From Paenibacillus xylanivorans (lineage in GTDB: Bacteria > Bacillota > Bacilli > Paenibacillales > Paenibacillaceae), in the NCBI RefSeq assembly GCF_001280595.1, contig NZ_LITU01000060.1:1-59396 (forward strand): a stretch of DNA of 59,396 nucleotides, read 5' to 3'. Within the stretch, counting starts at the first letter, position 1. Every line of letters begins with the position of its first letter. Both the position numbers and the translations under genes were made by a program. Below the pieces are notes generated by a model. That model was not told the DNA's origin, did no database searches, and saw only the letters and a list, made by a program, of their open reading frames with translations. This document shows positions 37,615 to 45,856 of this stretch, in pieces.

Positions 37615-39789
37615 TTATTCAGGAGTCACAGTTGCAGGCGCGGTTGTATCTTCGGTAGGTTCCACATCTGTTAAAGGCTCCGTTGGAGGCTGGTTTGTCA
37701 TCAGATCAGCTACGATCTTGTCAGTTGGCTGTGTAAACAGTTGGTACATAATTGCTGCTTCTTCCTGGCGGATCAGGGGTTTGCGTGAAAGGAAGTCGAC
37801 TGATCCGTCGTCCAGCACCTTCACTTCAGGACCGTGAATGCCGAGCTTAACCATCATTTGGATCGCAGGCACAGCCCAGGCATCTGTCTGCCCGGCCAGC
37901 TTCACATCCTCGAACAGTTCGTTCGGATATTGCAGCTGGAGAGTTCTCCAGATCATCACCATGGCTTCCTGACGGGTGATGACCTGATCCGGTTTGAACT
38001 GTTTCTCATCCGCACCCGTGATCATGCCAGATTCATAACCTAGCTGAATGTAACCGGCAGCAGGGTGAGTTGCCCAGTCGGTATCCGCAGGTGGCGTCGT
38101 TTTGCTGGCTTTCAGCCCGCTCATTTTAAGGACGTCCTCAATGAATTCAGCCCGTGTAACGGCATTTTTGGGTTGGAAAGCTTCACTTGCATCATTGGTA
38201 TAGTATCCAAGCGACTGTAATCCATAGATGGCTTCAGCATAAGGGCTGTTCTCACGAACATCCCGGAAACCTTGAGGCTTTTGCCCTTTTTTCTCATAGC
38301 CCATTGGGTTAAGATAAGGTTCTTTCATATAGATGGTTCCATCAGCATTCTCCTTGAACGCCGTGAACTGGCCTGTTAACTCATCCTTGAAGAGATTTTC
38401 TTCAACCTGAGTCAGGGTACGTGGGCCGAGGAAGACGTCGGAAATGCTTAATTTTCCGGGTTCTTTGCCGCCATCTTTCAGGGAGCTGACAATGGTGCTC
38501 AGTCGCAGATCCGCGTAAAGCCCAGCGAAGCGTTGCAGCTCATCCGCAGATTTAGGCGTATATTCCTTGAACTTGACCGGCTCCGCATATTGCGGGAAGA
38601 ACGTTTGGATAAAGGCCGGGTAGAAGAAATTGCGAAGTGCTCCCGTCTGGTTGTAGGTAAGGAAGACACCTGTGTTTTGCTCAGGTATAAGGAAGAGATA
38701 AGAGCTAAAACCGATTAGGTCGCCAGCTTTGGTAATAATTTTGGAACTGCTGCCTGCACCGGGAAGCTGAAAAGCAGCTTCGAATCCATAAGTGGTATTT
38801 GGTAGCAGCGGATGAATGGAAGAACGGTATTGTTCCATACTTTTTACCGTAGATTCTTTCCAAATTCGTTCGTTATCCTTCACACCATCATTCAGGAAAG
38901 CAATCATGAAATTCCCGATATCCTCTGCCGTTGAGAGCATGCCGCCTTGAGGCATAGGTGTTGGGGAAAGGGTATACAGGCCAAGTGGATTATGAGCCGC
39001 ATCATAGGCTGTTGCAAGTTGGTTTTTGAACTTGCCGTTCAGCATAAAGCTGCTGTTATCCATACCCAGAGGTTTGAAGATATGCTGCTGCATATACGTT
39101 TCGAACGGCTCGCCGCTGACATTCTCCACAATCATGCCAAGCAGCAGGAAGGAGAAGTTGTCGTACATGTAGGCGCTACCAGGTTCTCGAACGACAGGTG
39201 GCATATGTAACTTGGCATAATCCTCCATCGATACGCTTTTATCGAAGTCATTATGAATGTCTTCCTGCTGTGGGTCGCGAATCTCGAATCCGGTGGTGTG
39301 TGTGAGCAGATTCTCCACCGTTACTGGTTTGTCAAAAGGATTATCGAATTCCAGTCCTTTTACATAGGTCTGAAAATCAGCCTTCAAATCTACCTTGCCT
39401 TGCTCCACAAGCTGCATGACAGCGGCTGAGGTGAATGTTTTGGAAACCGAGGCGATACGAAAGGTGGTATTTTTCGGATCAACGGGCGTTTTGCTCTCCA
39501 GATCGGAATATCCATACCCTTTCTCTGCCACGACTTTTCCATCTTTGACAACAACTACGGAAGCACCAACATACTGGGCCTTTGCTTCGGCGGAATCGAA
39601 AAATGTATCGAGAAAAGCTGCAGCGGATTCAGTAGTCAGTGCTGTTGCTTTCCCCTTTTCATTGACCGCAGCGGGTGCGGTCTCCGCCTGAACGGCAGGT
39701 GCCCATAGACTGAGTGACAGGACAAACGCCATGAACGCCCCGGTTAGGGAGGTGAGCCTGAAGCGGGTGCTTCGATTGGATAAATGCAT
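37615..39789 (-). CDS. S-layer-anchored serine hydrolase (beta-lactamase/class C PBP family)
   Basis: A 724-residue exported protein. The signal peptide ends near AVQAETA (residue 36). The beta-lactamase-like domain (about 50-430) has the catalytic S-x-x-K at Ser114-Lys117 (ASVSK) and a Y-x-N motif (MYDNFSF). An intermediate beta-rich domain (about 430-545) is followed by three SLH-like repeats at the end (FRDVRENSPYAEAIYGLQSLGYY, GYIQLGYESGMITGADEKQFKPDQVITRQEA, FEDVKLAGQTDAWAVPAIQMMVKLGI) and a Thr/Glu/Pro tail. Probably a wall-bound esterase or D-amino-peptidase. ATG 39789 follows AGAAGGAG. Confidence 0.87.
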   Translation of the reverse strand: MHLSNRSTRFRLTSLTGAFMAFVLSLSLWAPAVQAETAPAAVNEKGKATALTTESAAAFLDTFFDSAEAKAQYVGASVVVVKDGKVVAEKGYGYSDLESKTPVDPKNTTFRIASVSKTFTSAAVMQLVEQGKVDLKADFQTYVKGLEFDNPFDKPVTVENLLTHTTGFEIRDPQQEDIHNDFDKSVSMEDYAKLHMPPVVREPGSAYMYDNFSFLLLGMIVENVSGEPFETYMQQHIFKPLGMDNSSFMLNGKFKNQLATAYDAAHNPLGLYTLSPTPMPQGGMLSTAEDIGNFMIAFLNDGVKDNERIWKESTVKSMEQYRSSIHPLLPNTTYGFEAAFQLPGAGSSSKIITKAGDLIGFSSYLFLIPEQNTGVFLTYNQTGALRNFFYPAFIQTFFPQYAEPVKFKEYTPKSADELQRFAGLYADLRLSTIVSSLKDGGKEPGKLSISDVFLGPRTLTQVEENLFKDELTGQFTAFKENADGTIYMKEPYLNPMGYEKKGQKPQGFRDVRENSPYAEAIYGLQSLGYYTNDASEAFQPKNAVTRAEFIEDVLKMSGLKASKTTPPADTDWATHPAAGYIQLGYESGMITGADEKQFKPDQVITRQEAMVMIWRTLQLQYPNELFEDVKLAGQTDAWAVPAIQMMVKLGIHGPEVKVLDDGSVDFLSRKPLIRQEEAAIMYQLFTQPTDKIVADLMTNQPPTEPLTDVEPTEDTTAPATVTPE

Positions 39790-40028
39790 GTAAACGCTCC
39801 TTCTAAAGAAAATTTTGTAAAATGACTCTCCCTGTTTATTACTGATTACTGGCACGAAAGGTTTCAAGATAGTAGCAGCCAGGCCCAATTGCTGATCAGG
39901 GAGGAACATGCACATCATTCTTTGCTACAGGATTATCGTGTAGTTGCATTCGGCATGCCAGATCTGCTTCGAATGTAGGTGAAGAGAAGTCTGAATACAG
40001 AAGAAGAGAATTCGAGTTATCCGGCGTA

Positions 40029-40068
40029 TATCCCATTGTGGTAAAGTATGTAACTACACAATGGGATA
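40029..40068. repeat. 12-base inverted repeat
   Basis: TATCCCATTGTG and CACAATGGGATA are perfect arms around a 16-base loop. It lies 20 bases past the stop of the minus-strand hydrolase gene. No T-tract follows on either strand. Confidence 0.5.
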
Positions 40069-40087
40069 AGCCAGTGAGGGGATGTTT

Positions 40088-41581
40088 TTATACTGAAGGT
40101 GTCTTTATAAATTCAATTGGATTCGTGCCCGGTTCAAGCAGCAATGGAATGGATAGAGAGCTTATGGTATCTTGTTCATCCGTCTTAAACGTAAAAGTGA
40201 TCTTCAGGCCAAATAGGGTGAGCTCCACGGAAAAAGTATCATTCCCTGTGTATTCCATAGGCATTTCTATGGCATTGAGGGTGGCCTGTAACCCATCGTT
40301 CGTCTGTTGAATAACGATTTCGCCATAACCCGGATGGATATAGCTTCCCGCATACGCATGTAAAGGACGATCATGGGGATGAACCTGGGTTTCCACTGGT
40401 TTTTCCTCAACAGAGGTTTCTGAAGTAGTTGGTGTTTCTATGGTATCTGTGGCTGCTTCAGATTCATTCGATTCTCCAGCCACTAATTTGGCTAATCTCC
40501 GGCTCCAATCCACAGGTTCCACTTCAAGCAGACGATCAATAACGTTAAAAGAAATCGTGTAGGGAAGAACGCTCCCATTGGTATTGCAAAGGACAACAAC
40601 ACCGATCTGTTCCTCCGGTAAAAAGGCGACCTGTGAAGCGAATCCATCGATTGCTCCGCCGTGATGAATCATGGCGTGTCCGCGATAAGAATCAATCATC
40701 CAGCCCAGACCGTACGTGCTAACAGGCAGCTCTTTGCTGTGGAATGGTGAATCACAAGCCATTTGCGGGCTGTGCATAACAGCCAACTGTTCTTTGGAAA
40801 TGAGTTGTTTCCCACCCTGTTGTCCTTGATTCAATTGAAATTGCACCCAGGCAATCATATCGACCAGATTGCTGTTAATGGAGCCAGCAGGGCCTACGGC
40901 ATCTATTTTTCGAAAAGGTATCCGTGTACTCTCTCCGTTTTGATCCATATAAGGGAAGGCGAAGTCAGGTTGATTCTGCATCTCATCGACAGAGAAGACA
41001 CTTGAATTCATCCCGAGAGGGTTAAACAGGGAATCCTGGACAACATTCTCCCATGAAGTTCCTTTGAGTTGCCCCACCAGATAACCTGCGGCCATATACA
41101 TCAGGTTCTGATATTGCCATTTGTTCCGAAAGTCTTCATTTGGCTCCAGATATTGAAGTGCGTTTAGGAGTTCTTCTCTGCTCCGTGGTGAGTTGTACCA
41201 CATCAAATCGTGCCTTGGAAGTCCGGAGCGATGACAGAGCATATCGCGGATGGTCAGGCGTTCTGTTGCTACGGGATCGAACATTTTGAAGTCTTGCAAA
41301 TACGTTCTAACAGGCGTGTCCCACTTTAGAATGTCCTGATCGACGAGCAGGGCGGCAGTTGATGCTGTAAAGGCTTTGGTACTCGAACCGATCGCAAATA
41401 GTGTATGGGGTGTAACTTCAAGCTTGGACTCCAGATCGCGATAACCGTATCCTTTTTGCAAAATGACTTCATCCTTGTGGATAACCGCTACCGCCACACC
41501 TACTCCTTTCCAACGTTGAAGCTGCTCTTCCACAAAATCATCCAATCCATTCAGCAATGAGTGATGATAGGTTGTATTCAT
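40088..41581 (-). CDS. serine hydrolase (beta-lactamase family)
   Basis: A 497-residue protein without a clear signal peptide. The serine beta-lactamase-like domain has S-x-x-K at Ser66-Lys69 (GSSTKAFT), a Y-x-N motif (WQYQNLMY) and an HHGGAIDGF segment equivalent to the KTG/HGG motif. An acidic Thr/Glu/Pro linker (about 375-410) leads to a C-terminal lipocalin-like beta domain (HAYAGSYIHPGYGEIVIQQ). It is related in layout to PbpE-type hydrolases. GGAGG lies at good distance before ATG 41581. The substrate is unknown. Confidence 0.85.
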   Translation of the reverse strand: MNTTYHHSLLNGLDDFVEEQLQRWKGVGVAVAVIHKDEVILQKGYGYRDLESKLEVTPHTLFAIGSSTKAFTASTAALLVDQDILKWDTPVRTYLQDFKMFDPVATERLTIRDMLCHRSGLPRHDLMWYNSPRSREELLNALQYLEPNEDFRNKWQYQNLMYMAAGYLVGQLKGTSWENVVQDSLFNPLGMNSSVFSVDEMQNQPDFAFPYMDQNGESTRIPFRKIDAVGPAGSINSNLVDMIAWVQFQLNQGQQGGKQLISKEQLAVMHSPQMACDSPFHSKELPVSTYGLGWMIDSYRGHAMIHHGGAIDGFASQVAFLPEEQIGVVVLCNTNGSVLPYTISFNVIDRLLEVEPVDWSRRLAKLVAGESNESEAATDTIETPTTSETSVEEKPVETQVHPHDRPLHAYAGSYIHPGYGEIVIQQTNDGLQATLNAIEMPMEYTGNDTFSVELTLFGLKITFTFKTDEQDTISSLSIPLLLEPGTNPIEFIKTPSV

Positions 41582-41875
41582 TATTTTCCTCCAATTTAAA
41601 ATAGAGTTGTACATCATTAAGCTGCATCGTATGAGTATGTAATTACTTTGGTTGAGTTGTTATCTGTATTTACTATGAAGAATCTGGTTTAATTTTACAT
41701 CCTACCCGAGACTGATTTTGTTACCCAATAGAGTATTGCGGCATTTGAAAAGGGAATGCTTGTCAAACTAGTCCGCATATATCGAACAAGTCCCTCATAA
41801 CATGTACTAATCAAGTAGGGGTTCTGCTGTACGCACAATCCTGAAGTGAAAACATGTGCTAAAGGGGATGATGTC

Positions 41876-43078
41876 ATGCGCCGAATATCATGGATGCTTG
41901 CCATGGTATTGGTCTTATCGACCTTACTTGCCGCCTGCGGGAAGAAGGATGCGGCAGCCGTGGTCAAAGATCTGAACGAAGTCGTAGGAGAAATGGAAAG
42001 TTATCAGGGGGCAGGCGTTATGACGCTGCATACCGGAGATACGCCGCAGCAGTACAAGGTCGAGGTATGGCATCAAAAGCCTTCGTATTATCGTATCGCG
42101 TTAACGAATGCCAAAAAGGATGTAACGCAAATTGTACTGCGCAATGATGAAGGCGTATTTGTCCTGACGCCGAGCCAGAACAAAAGCTTCCGTTTCCAGA
42201 GTAACTGGCCAGATAACCAAGGCCAGGTTTACCTCTACGAGACGCTGATCCGCAGCATAACAGGTGATTCGACCCGCCAGTTTGCCGATGAGAAGGAAAG
42301 CTATGTATTCGATGTAGCTGCCAACTACAATACACATGCATTGGTCAGACAGAAAATATGGTTAAACAAAAGCGATTACGCACCGAAGCAGGTAGAAGTA
42401 TCTGATTCGAATGCCAATGTGGTCGTGGATGTGAAGTTCGATAGCTTCAAATTTGGTGCCGAATTTGAGAAAGACGCTTTTGACATGCAGCGTAATATGA
42501 CAGCTGCTTCAGAAAATGGTGGCAAGGCCGGTACTGACTCAGGCGCGGCTCCTGCTGGGGATGGTAAAGAGACTACCAATCCTCAAGCTGCAACAGAGAA
42601 AGGTTCTGCATCGAATCCAAGCGGAACCGTTAGTGATGGACAGACGGGTGTAAGCGATAACGCCGAGCAGCAAGGTTCGGAAGACCCAGCCAGTGGGCAA
42701 GGCACGGAAGAACCGACATCGACAGAGCCGGAAGGTACAGGCAGCTTCGGGGTAATTCAGCCGACCTATGCACCGGAAGGAGTCAAACTGAAAGACGATC
42801 AGATCGTAGAAGGATCAGGAGACTATTCAGTGATGCTTCGTTACGAAGGAACGTATAACTATACAATTTTTGAAGCACGGCCACAGGACAGAGCCGTATC
42901 GCTTGCGCCATCTCGTGTTGTGGATCTTGGATTCACCTTGGGAATGATGAGCGGGGATGCTTTGCAGACACTCACGTGGATGACAGATGGAGTGGAATAC
43001 CGAATTACAAGCGCAGATCTGCCAGAAAATGAGATGGTACAGATCGCGACATCGATGCAGGAAGAGTCAGGGAAATGA
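41876..43078 (+). CDS. ydcC: LolA-like lipoprotein, YdcC type
   Basis: A 400-residue lipoprotein with the lipobox LLAAC (Cys about residue 22). A LolA-like beta domain follows (about 25-210: LNEVVGEMESYQGAGVMTLHTGD, RIALTNAKKDVTQIVLRND, KIWLNKSDYAPKQVEVSDSNANVVVDVKFDSF). A Gly/Ser/Thr/Glu-rich spacer (about 215-290) and a second small domain (about 295-395) complete it. B. subtilis has ydcC just before alr-ndoAI-ndoA, and the same order is found here. ATG 41876 lies behind AAAGGGGATG. YdcC is sporulation-linked in Bacillus; a role at the outer membrane surface of the forespore or cell is inferred. The middle spacer appears longer than in B. subtilis. Confidence 0.82.
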   Translation: MRRISWMLAMVLVLSTLLAACGKKDAAAVVKDLNEVVGEMESYQGAGVMTLHTGDTPQQYKVEVWHQKPSYYRIALTNAKKDVTQIVLRNDEGVFVLTPSQNKSFRFQSNWPDNQGQVYLYETLIRSITGDSTRQFADEKESYVFDVAANYNTHALVRQKIWLNKSDYAPKQVEVSDSNANVVVDVKFDSFKFGAEFEKDAFDMQRNMTAASENGGKAGTDSGAAPAGDGKETTNPQAATEKGSASNPSGTVSDGQTGVSDNAEQQGSEDPASGQGTEEPTSTEPEGTGSFGVIQPTYAPEGVKLKDDQIVEGSGDYSVMLRYEGTYNYTIFEARPQDRAVSLAPSRVVDLGFTLGMMSGDALQTLTWMTDGVEYRITSADLPENEMVQIATSMQEESGK

Positions 43079-43118
43079 TTTGGAAAGTATAGTCGTCCTA
43101 ACATAAGGAATGCTAAGA

Positions 43119-43149
43119 AGCATCGGAGATGATTTCTCCGGTGCTTTGC
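43119..43149 (+). terminator. terminator of ydcC
   Basis: AGCATCGGAGA pairs with TCTCCGGTGCT (one mismatch) around TGATT and is followed by TTGCTG. The T-tract is weak. Confidence 0.5.
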
Positions 43150-43460
43150 TGCATACACAGGTCATTGTTCCTGTTTTATATCAGTAATTTGCAGGATTTA
43201 ATTTCAGTTGAAGGTATTAGTATCAACAGGCAATAATCCTGCGTAAGATAAGCAAGGAATAGGTCCAGTGCACCCAATAATGCAAAACACGCTTCTACGC
43301 GGAAGGAACCGGGTAAATAATACGTTATAAGCAGATAAGTTAAGTTATGGAGAGATGAATATCTCATTCATGGTCTGGCTTATAAGTCTTATTCTGCGTT
43401 TGCTCCCGGCTTCAGGTTAGCGTTCCTGTATGTGTTTTGGACTGCAGATCTGCCGTTCAT

Positions 43461-43489
43461 TTGACAGTCACATGCTTGAGCATTACGAT
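43461..43489 (+). promoter_or_regulatory. promoter of alr
   Basis: TTGACA, a 17-base spacer and TACGAT, 48 bases before the GTG start of alr. The remaining DNA between ydcC and alr (43150-43460) holds no recognisable feature. Confidence 0.65.
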
Positions 43490-43537
43490 GGAGTCTGACG
43501 TGAGCCGGATTAAGATGATTAGAGAAGGTGACTTAAC

Positions 43538-44725
43538 GTGCAAGAACAATATCGGCCGACCCAAGCGGAAATCAATTTGGATCATTTGTGCAACAACGTA
43601 GAAGCTTTCCGTGAAGCATTGCCGCAAGGCAAGAAACTGCTCGCCTGTGTGAAGGCTAACGCCTATGGACATGGGGCAGTGGAGACGGCCAGAGAACTGG
43701 AACGAGTTGGCGTGGATTACTTAAGTGTAGCTTTTCTTGACGAAGCGCTTGAATTGCGACAACACGGAATTACCCTTCCGATTCTGGTATTGGGTTACAC
43801 GCCGCCAGAAGGCATCGCTGAAGCATGGAAACATGATGTAACCATTACGCTGTTCAGTAAGGAAGTACTCGACGCCATTCAACATCTGGAGACGGGCATA
43901 TCCACTCGCAAGCTAAAGGTTCATATCAAAATCGACAGCGGCATGGGCAGGCTTGGCCTGTTGCCTGGCGAAGAGGCACTCGCTTTCATTCAGGAAGCAT
44001 CCAAGCTGAAGCAGGTCATAATGGAAGGTATGTTTACCCATTTTGCCAAGGCGGATGAAAAAGACAAGACCTATACACTGGAGCAGTATCGACGGTTCCA
44101 AGGCGTGGTTGATGCGCTGCGGGATCAGGGATGTGTCATCCCGATTATACATACGGCGAACAGCGCCGCTACCATTGACACACCGGAATTGTCGGATGAT
44201 ATGGTTCGTGTAGGGATCAGCCTGTACGGATTGTATCCCTCGGCAGAGGTGAATCATCAGGTAGTAAAGCTGTCTCCGGTATTGACACTGAAGACGAAGG
44301 CGGTTCTGGTCAAAACGCTACCACCCCACTGGGGTGTTAGCTACGGAACCCGTTATGTAACACAAGGGAACGAACGAATAGCGACCCTGCCTATCGGCTA
44401 TGCAGACGGATTTTCAAGAATGCTGTCAGGTAAAGCACAAGTGCTTGTACGCGGCCGTCGTGTTCCCGTCGTCGGTACGATCTGCATGGATCAGTGTATG
44501 GTGTCGCTACAATCTTTTGCAGCAGAAGCAGAAGAAATTCAAGCCGGCGAAGAGGTTGTTCTCATCGGTCACCAATTGGATGCAGTTATAACTGCAGAAG
44601 AGGTGGCATCTCAGCTCGGTACGATTCCCTACGAAGTGATCTGCATGATGGCGCATCGAATCCCTCGGGTCTATACCCGTAGTGGAGCAGTAATCGCCAG
44701 AATCAATCCTCTTTTGACATTCTAA
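43538..44725 (+). CDS. alr: alanine racemase
   Basis: A 395-residue PLP enzyme that converts L-alanine to D-alanine for peptidoglycan. The PLP lysine is Lys39 in ACVKANAYGHG. The second catalytic residue is Tyr269 (GVSYGTRY). Other conserved pieces are KIDSGMGRLG, ANSAATIDTPE, VRVGISLYGLYP and TICMDQCMV. The GTG start follows GAGAAGGTGA at good spacing. It sits in the ydcC-alr-endoAI-endoA order known from Bacillus. Confidence 0.95.
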   Translation: MQEQYRPTQAEINLDHLCNNVEAFREALPQGKKLLACVKANAYGHGAVETARELERVGVDYLSVAFLDEALELRQHGITLPILVLGYTPPEGIAEAWKHDVTITLFSKEVLDAIQHLETGISTRKLKVHIKIDSGMGRLGLLPGEEALAFIQEASKLKQVIMEGMFTHFAKADEKDKTYTLEQYRRFQGVVDALRDQGCVIPIIHTANSAATIDTPELSDDMVRVGISLYGLYPSAEVNHQVVKLSPVLTLKTKAVLVKTLPPHWGVSYGTRYVTQGNERIATLPIGYADGFSRMLSGKAQVLVRGRRVPVVGTICMDQCMVSLQSFAAEAEEIQAGEEVVLIGHQLDAVITAEEVASQLGTIPYEVICMMAHRIPRVYTRSGAVIARINPLLTF

Positions 44726-44986
44726 CAGGTTAACTGGACGCTATTTCCAATAAACTTTTTTTCAGAATAGAAGGAAAACTGTCGGAGCATCTCGAATTAT
44801 GAATGATGACTGGGATGAAAAATCCTGAAAAGAGATGTTTGGTCTGTACGAATAATGTTCCCCGTGTTTATAATGGAGTACAGCATACTTGATATACTCG
44901 GGGCATATATATTCCTTTGTATAAAAGTTCTGGAAAAACGTAATACTGGTTCACAATGGCGAAAGGTTTGTGGGGGTGGAAGAAAG

Positions 44987-45268
44987 GTGGCCAACTTGCA
45001 GAACACCAAGCGGATCATGATCAGTTTGCCTGATTATCTTTTGCAAGAAGTGGATGGCATCGTAGCGCTGGAGAATTCCAACCGCAGCGAATTGATTAGG
45101 CAGGCCATGAAGCTGTATTTGACGGAGCGTAAGAAACGTTACATCCGTGAATCGATGCAGCGAGGGTACATGGAGATGGCGAAGATTAACCTCACCATGG
45201 CATCCGAGGCCTTTCACGCGGAGGAAGATGCGGACAGCACTCTGGACCGCTTAGTTAGCGGGGTGTAG
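44987..45268 (+). CDS. ndoAI: EndoAI antitoxin (ribbon-helix-helix)
   Basis: A 93-residue antitoxin, the same length as the B. subtilis protein. The N-terminal ribbon-helix-helix reads KRIMISLPDYLLQEVDGIVALENSNRSELIRQAMKLYL. The toxin-wrapping C-terminus reads RRGYMEMAKINL-like, seen here as QRGYMEMAKINLTMASEAFHAEEDADSTLDRLVSGV. I choose GTG 44987 behind GGGGGTGGAAG; TTG 44996 is an alternative. It lies three bases before the toxin gene. Confidence 0.9.
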   Translation: MANLQNTKRIMISLPDYLLQEVDGIVALENSNRSELIRQAMKLYLTERKKRYIRESMQRGYMEMAKINLTMASEAFHAEEDADSTLDRLVSGV

Positions 45269-45271
45269 ACA

Positions 45272-45622
45272 TTGATCGTAAAACGCGGTGACGTTTTTTT
45301 TGCGGATCTTTCTCCCGTTGTCGGTTCCGAGCAAGGTGGAGTCAGGCCGGTTCTGGTCATCCAGAACGACATTGGCAACCGATTTAGTCCTACTTGTATT
45401 GTGGCGGCGATCACCGCCCAGATCCAAAAGGCAAAGCTGCCGACGCATGTGGAAATTGATGCGGCGGCACACGGCTTTGACCGGGACTCGGTTATTTTGC
45501 TCGAACAAATACGGACGATTGATAAGCAGAGGCTGACCGACAAGATTACCCATCTGGACGAGGAGACCATGAAACTGGTCAACGAAGCCTTACAGATCAG
45601 CCTGGGTTTAATCGATTTTTAA
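45272..45622 (+). CDS. ndoA: EndoA toxin, MazF-type mRNA interferase
   Basis: A 116-residue endoribonuclease. The MazF fold is clear: [74 protein letters not shown]. The B. subtilis enzyme cuts UACAU in single-stranded RNA and is held inactive by EndoAI. It starts with TTG behind a weak GGGGTG, three bases after the antitoxin stop, so translation is probably coupled. A strong terminator follows. Confidence 0.95.
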   Translation: MIVKRGDVFFADLSPVVGSEQGGVRPVLVIQNDIGNRFSPTCIVAAITAQIQKAKLPTHVEIDAAAHGFDRDSVILLEQIRTIDKQRLTDKITHLDEETMKLVNEALQISLGLIDF

Positions 45623-45706
45623 GGTATAAGGCAGTTGTTTCTTGGTTCTGCCGTGCCACCCGTAGGCAATGGATGTTCCTTGCAGGAACACACAATTTCA
45701 GACAGC

Positions 45707-45758
45707 AATCAAAAGAGCGTACAACAGCCTAACGGCCGGGGTACGCTCTTTTGATTAA
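45707..45758. terminator. strong terminator of alr-ndoAI-ndoA
   Basis: AATCAAAAGAGCGTAC and GTACGCTCTTTTGATT are perfect 16-base arms around an 18-base loop, T-rich on both sides. A smaller TGTTCCT-TGC-AGGAACA palindrome lies just before it (45674-45690). Confidence 0.85.
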
Positions 45759-45796
45759 AGCTTCATGAAAGCGTAGAACATTTAGAGGCTTTTCGT

Positions 45797-45824
45797 TATA
45801 ATGATACCTGAGAAACCGTTTACG
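45797..45824 (+). promoter_or_regulatory. -10 box and candidate cre site of the alpha-galactosidase gene
   Basis: A perfect TATAAT (45797-45802) with a weak -35. At 45811-45824, AGAAACCGTTTACG read on the minus strand is CGTAAACGGTTTCT, which fits the CcpA cre consensus at 12 of 14 positions. It would lie at the transcription start, where CcpA blocks transcription. Confidence 0.5.
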
Positions 45825-45856
45825 TTAATCGACATATATAGAGGTGGAGGAGACAT

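Noticed and set aside
45674..45690. TGTTCCT-TGC-AGGAACA palindrome as a LexA/SOS box
   Set aside because: It lacks the CGAAC-N4-GTTCG pattern of Gram-positive LexA sites and lies after, not before, a gene.
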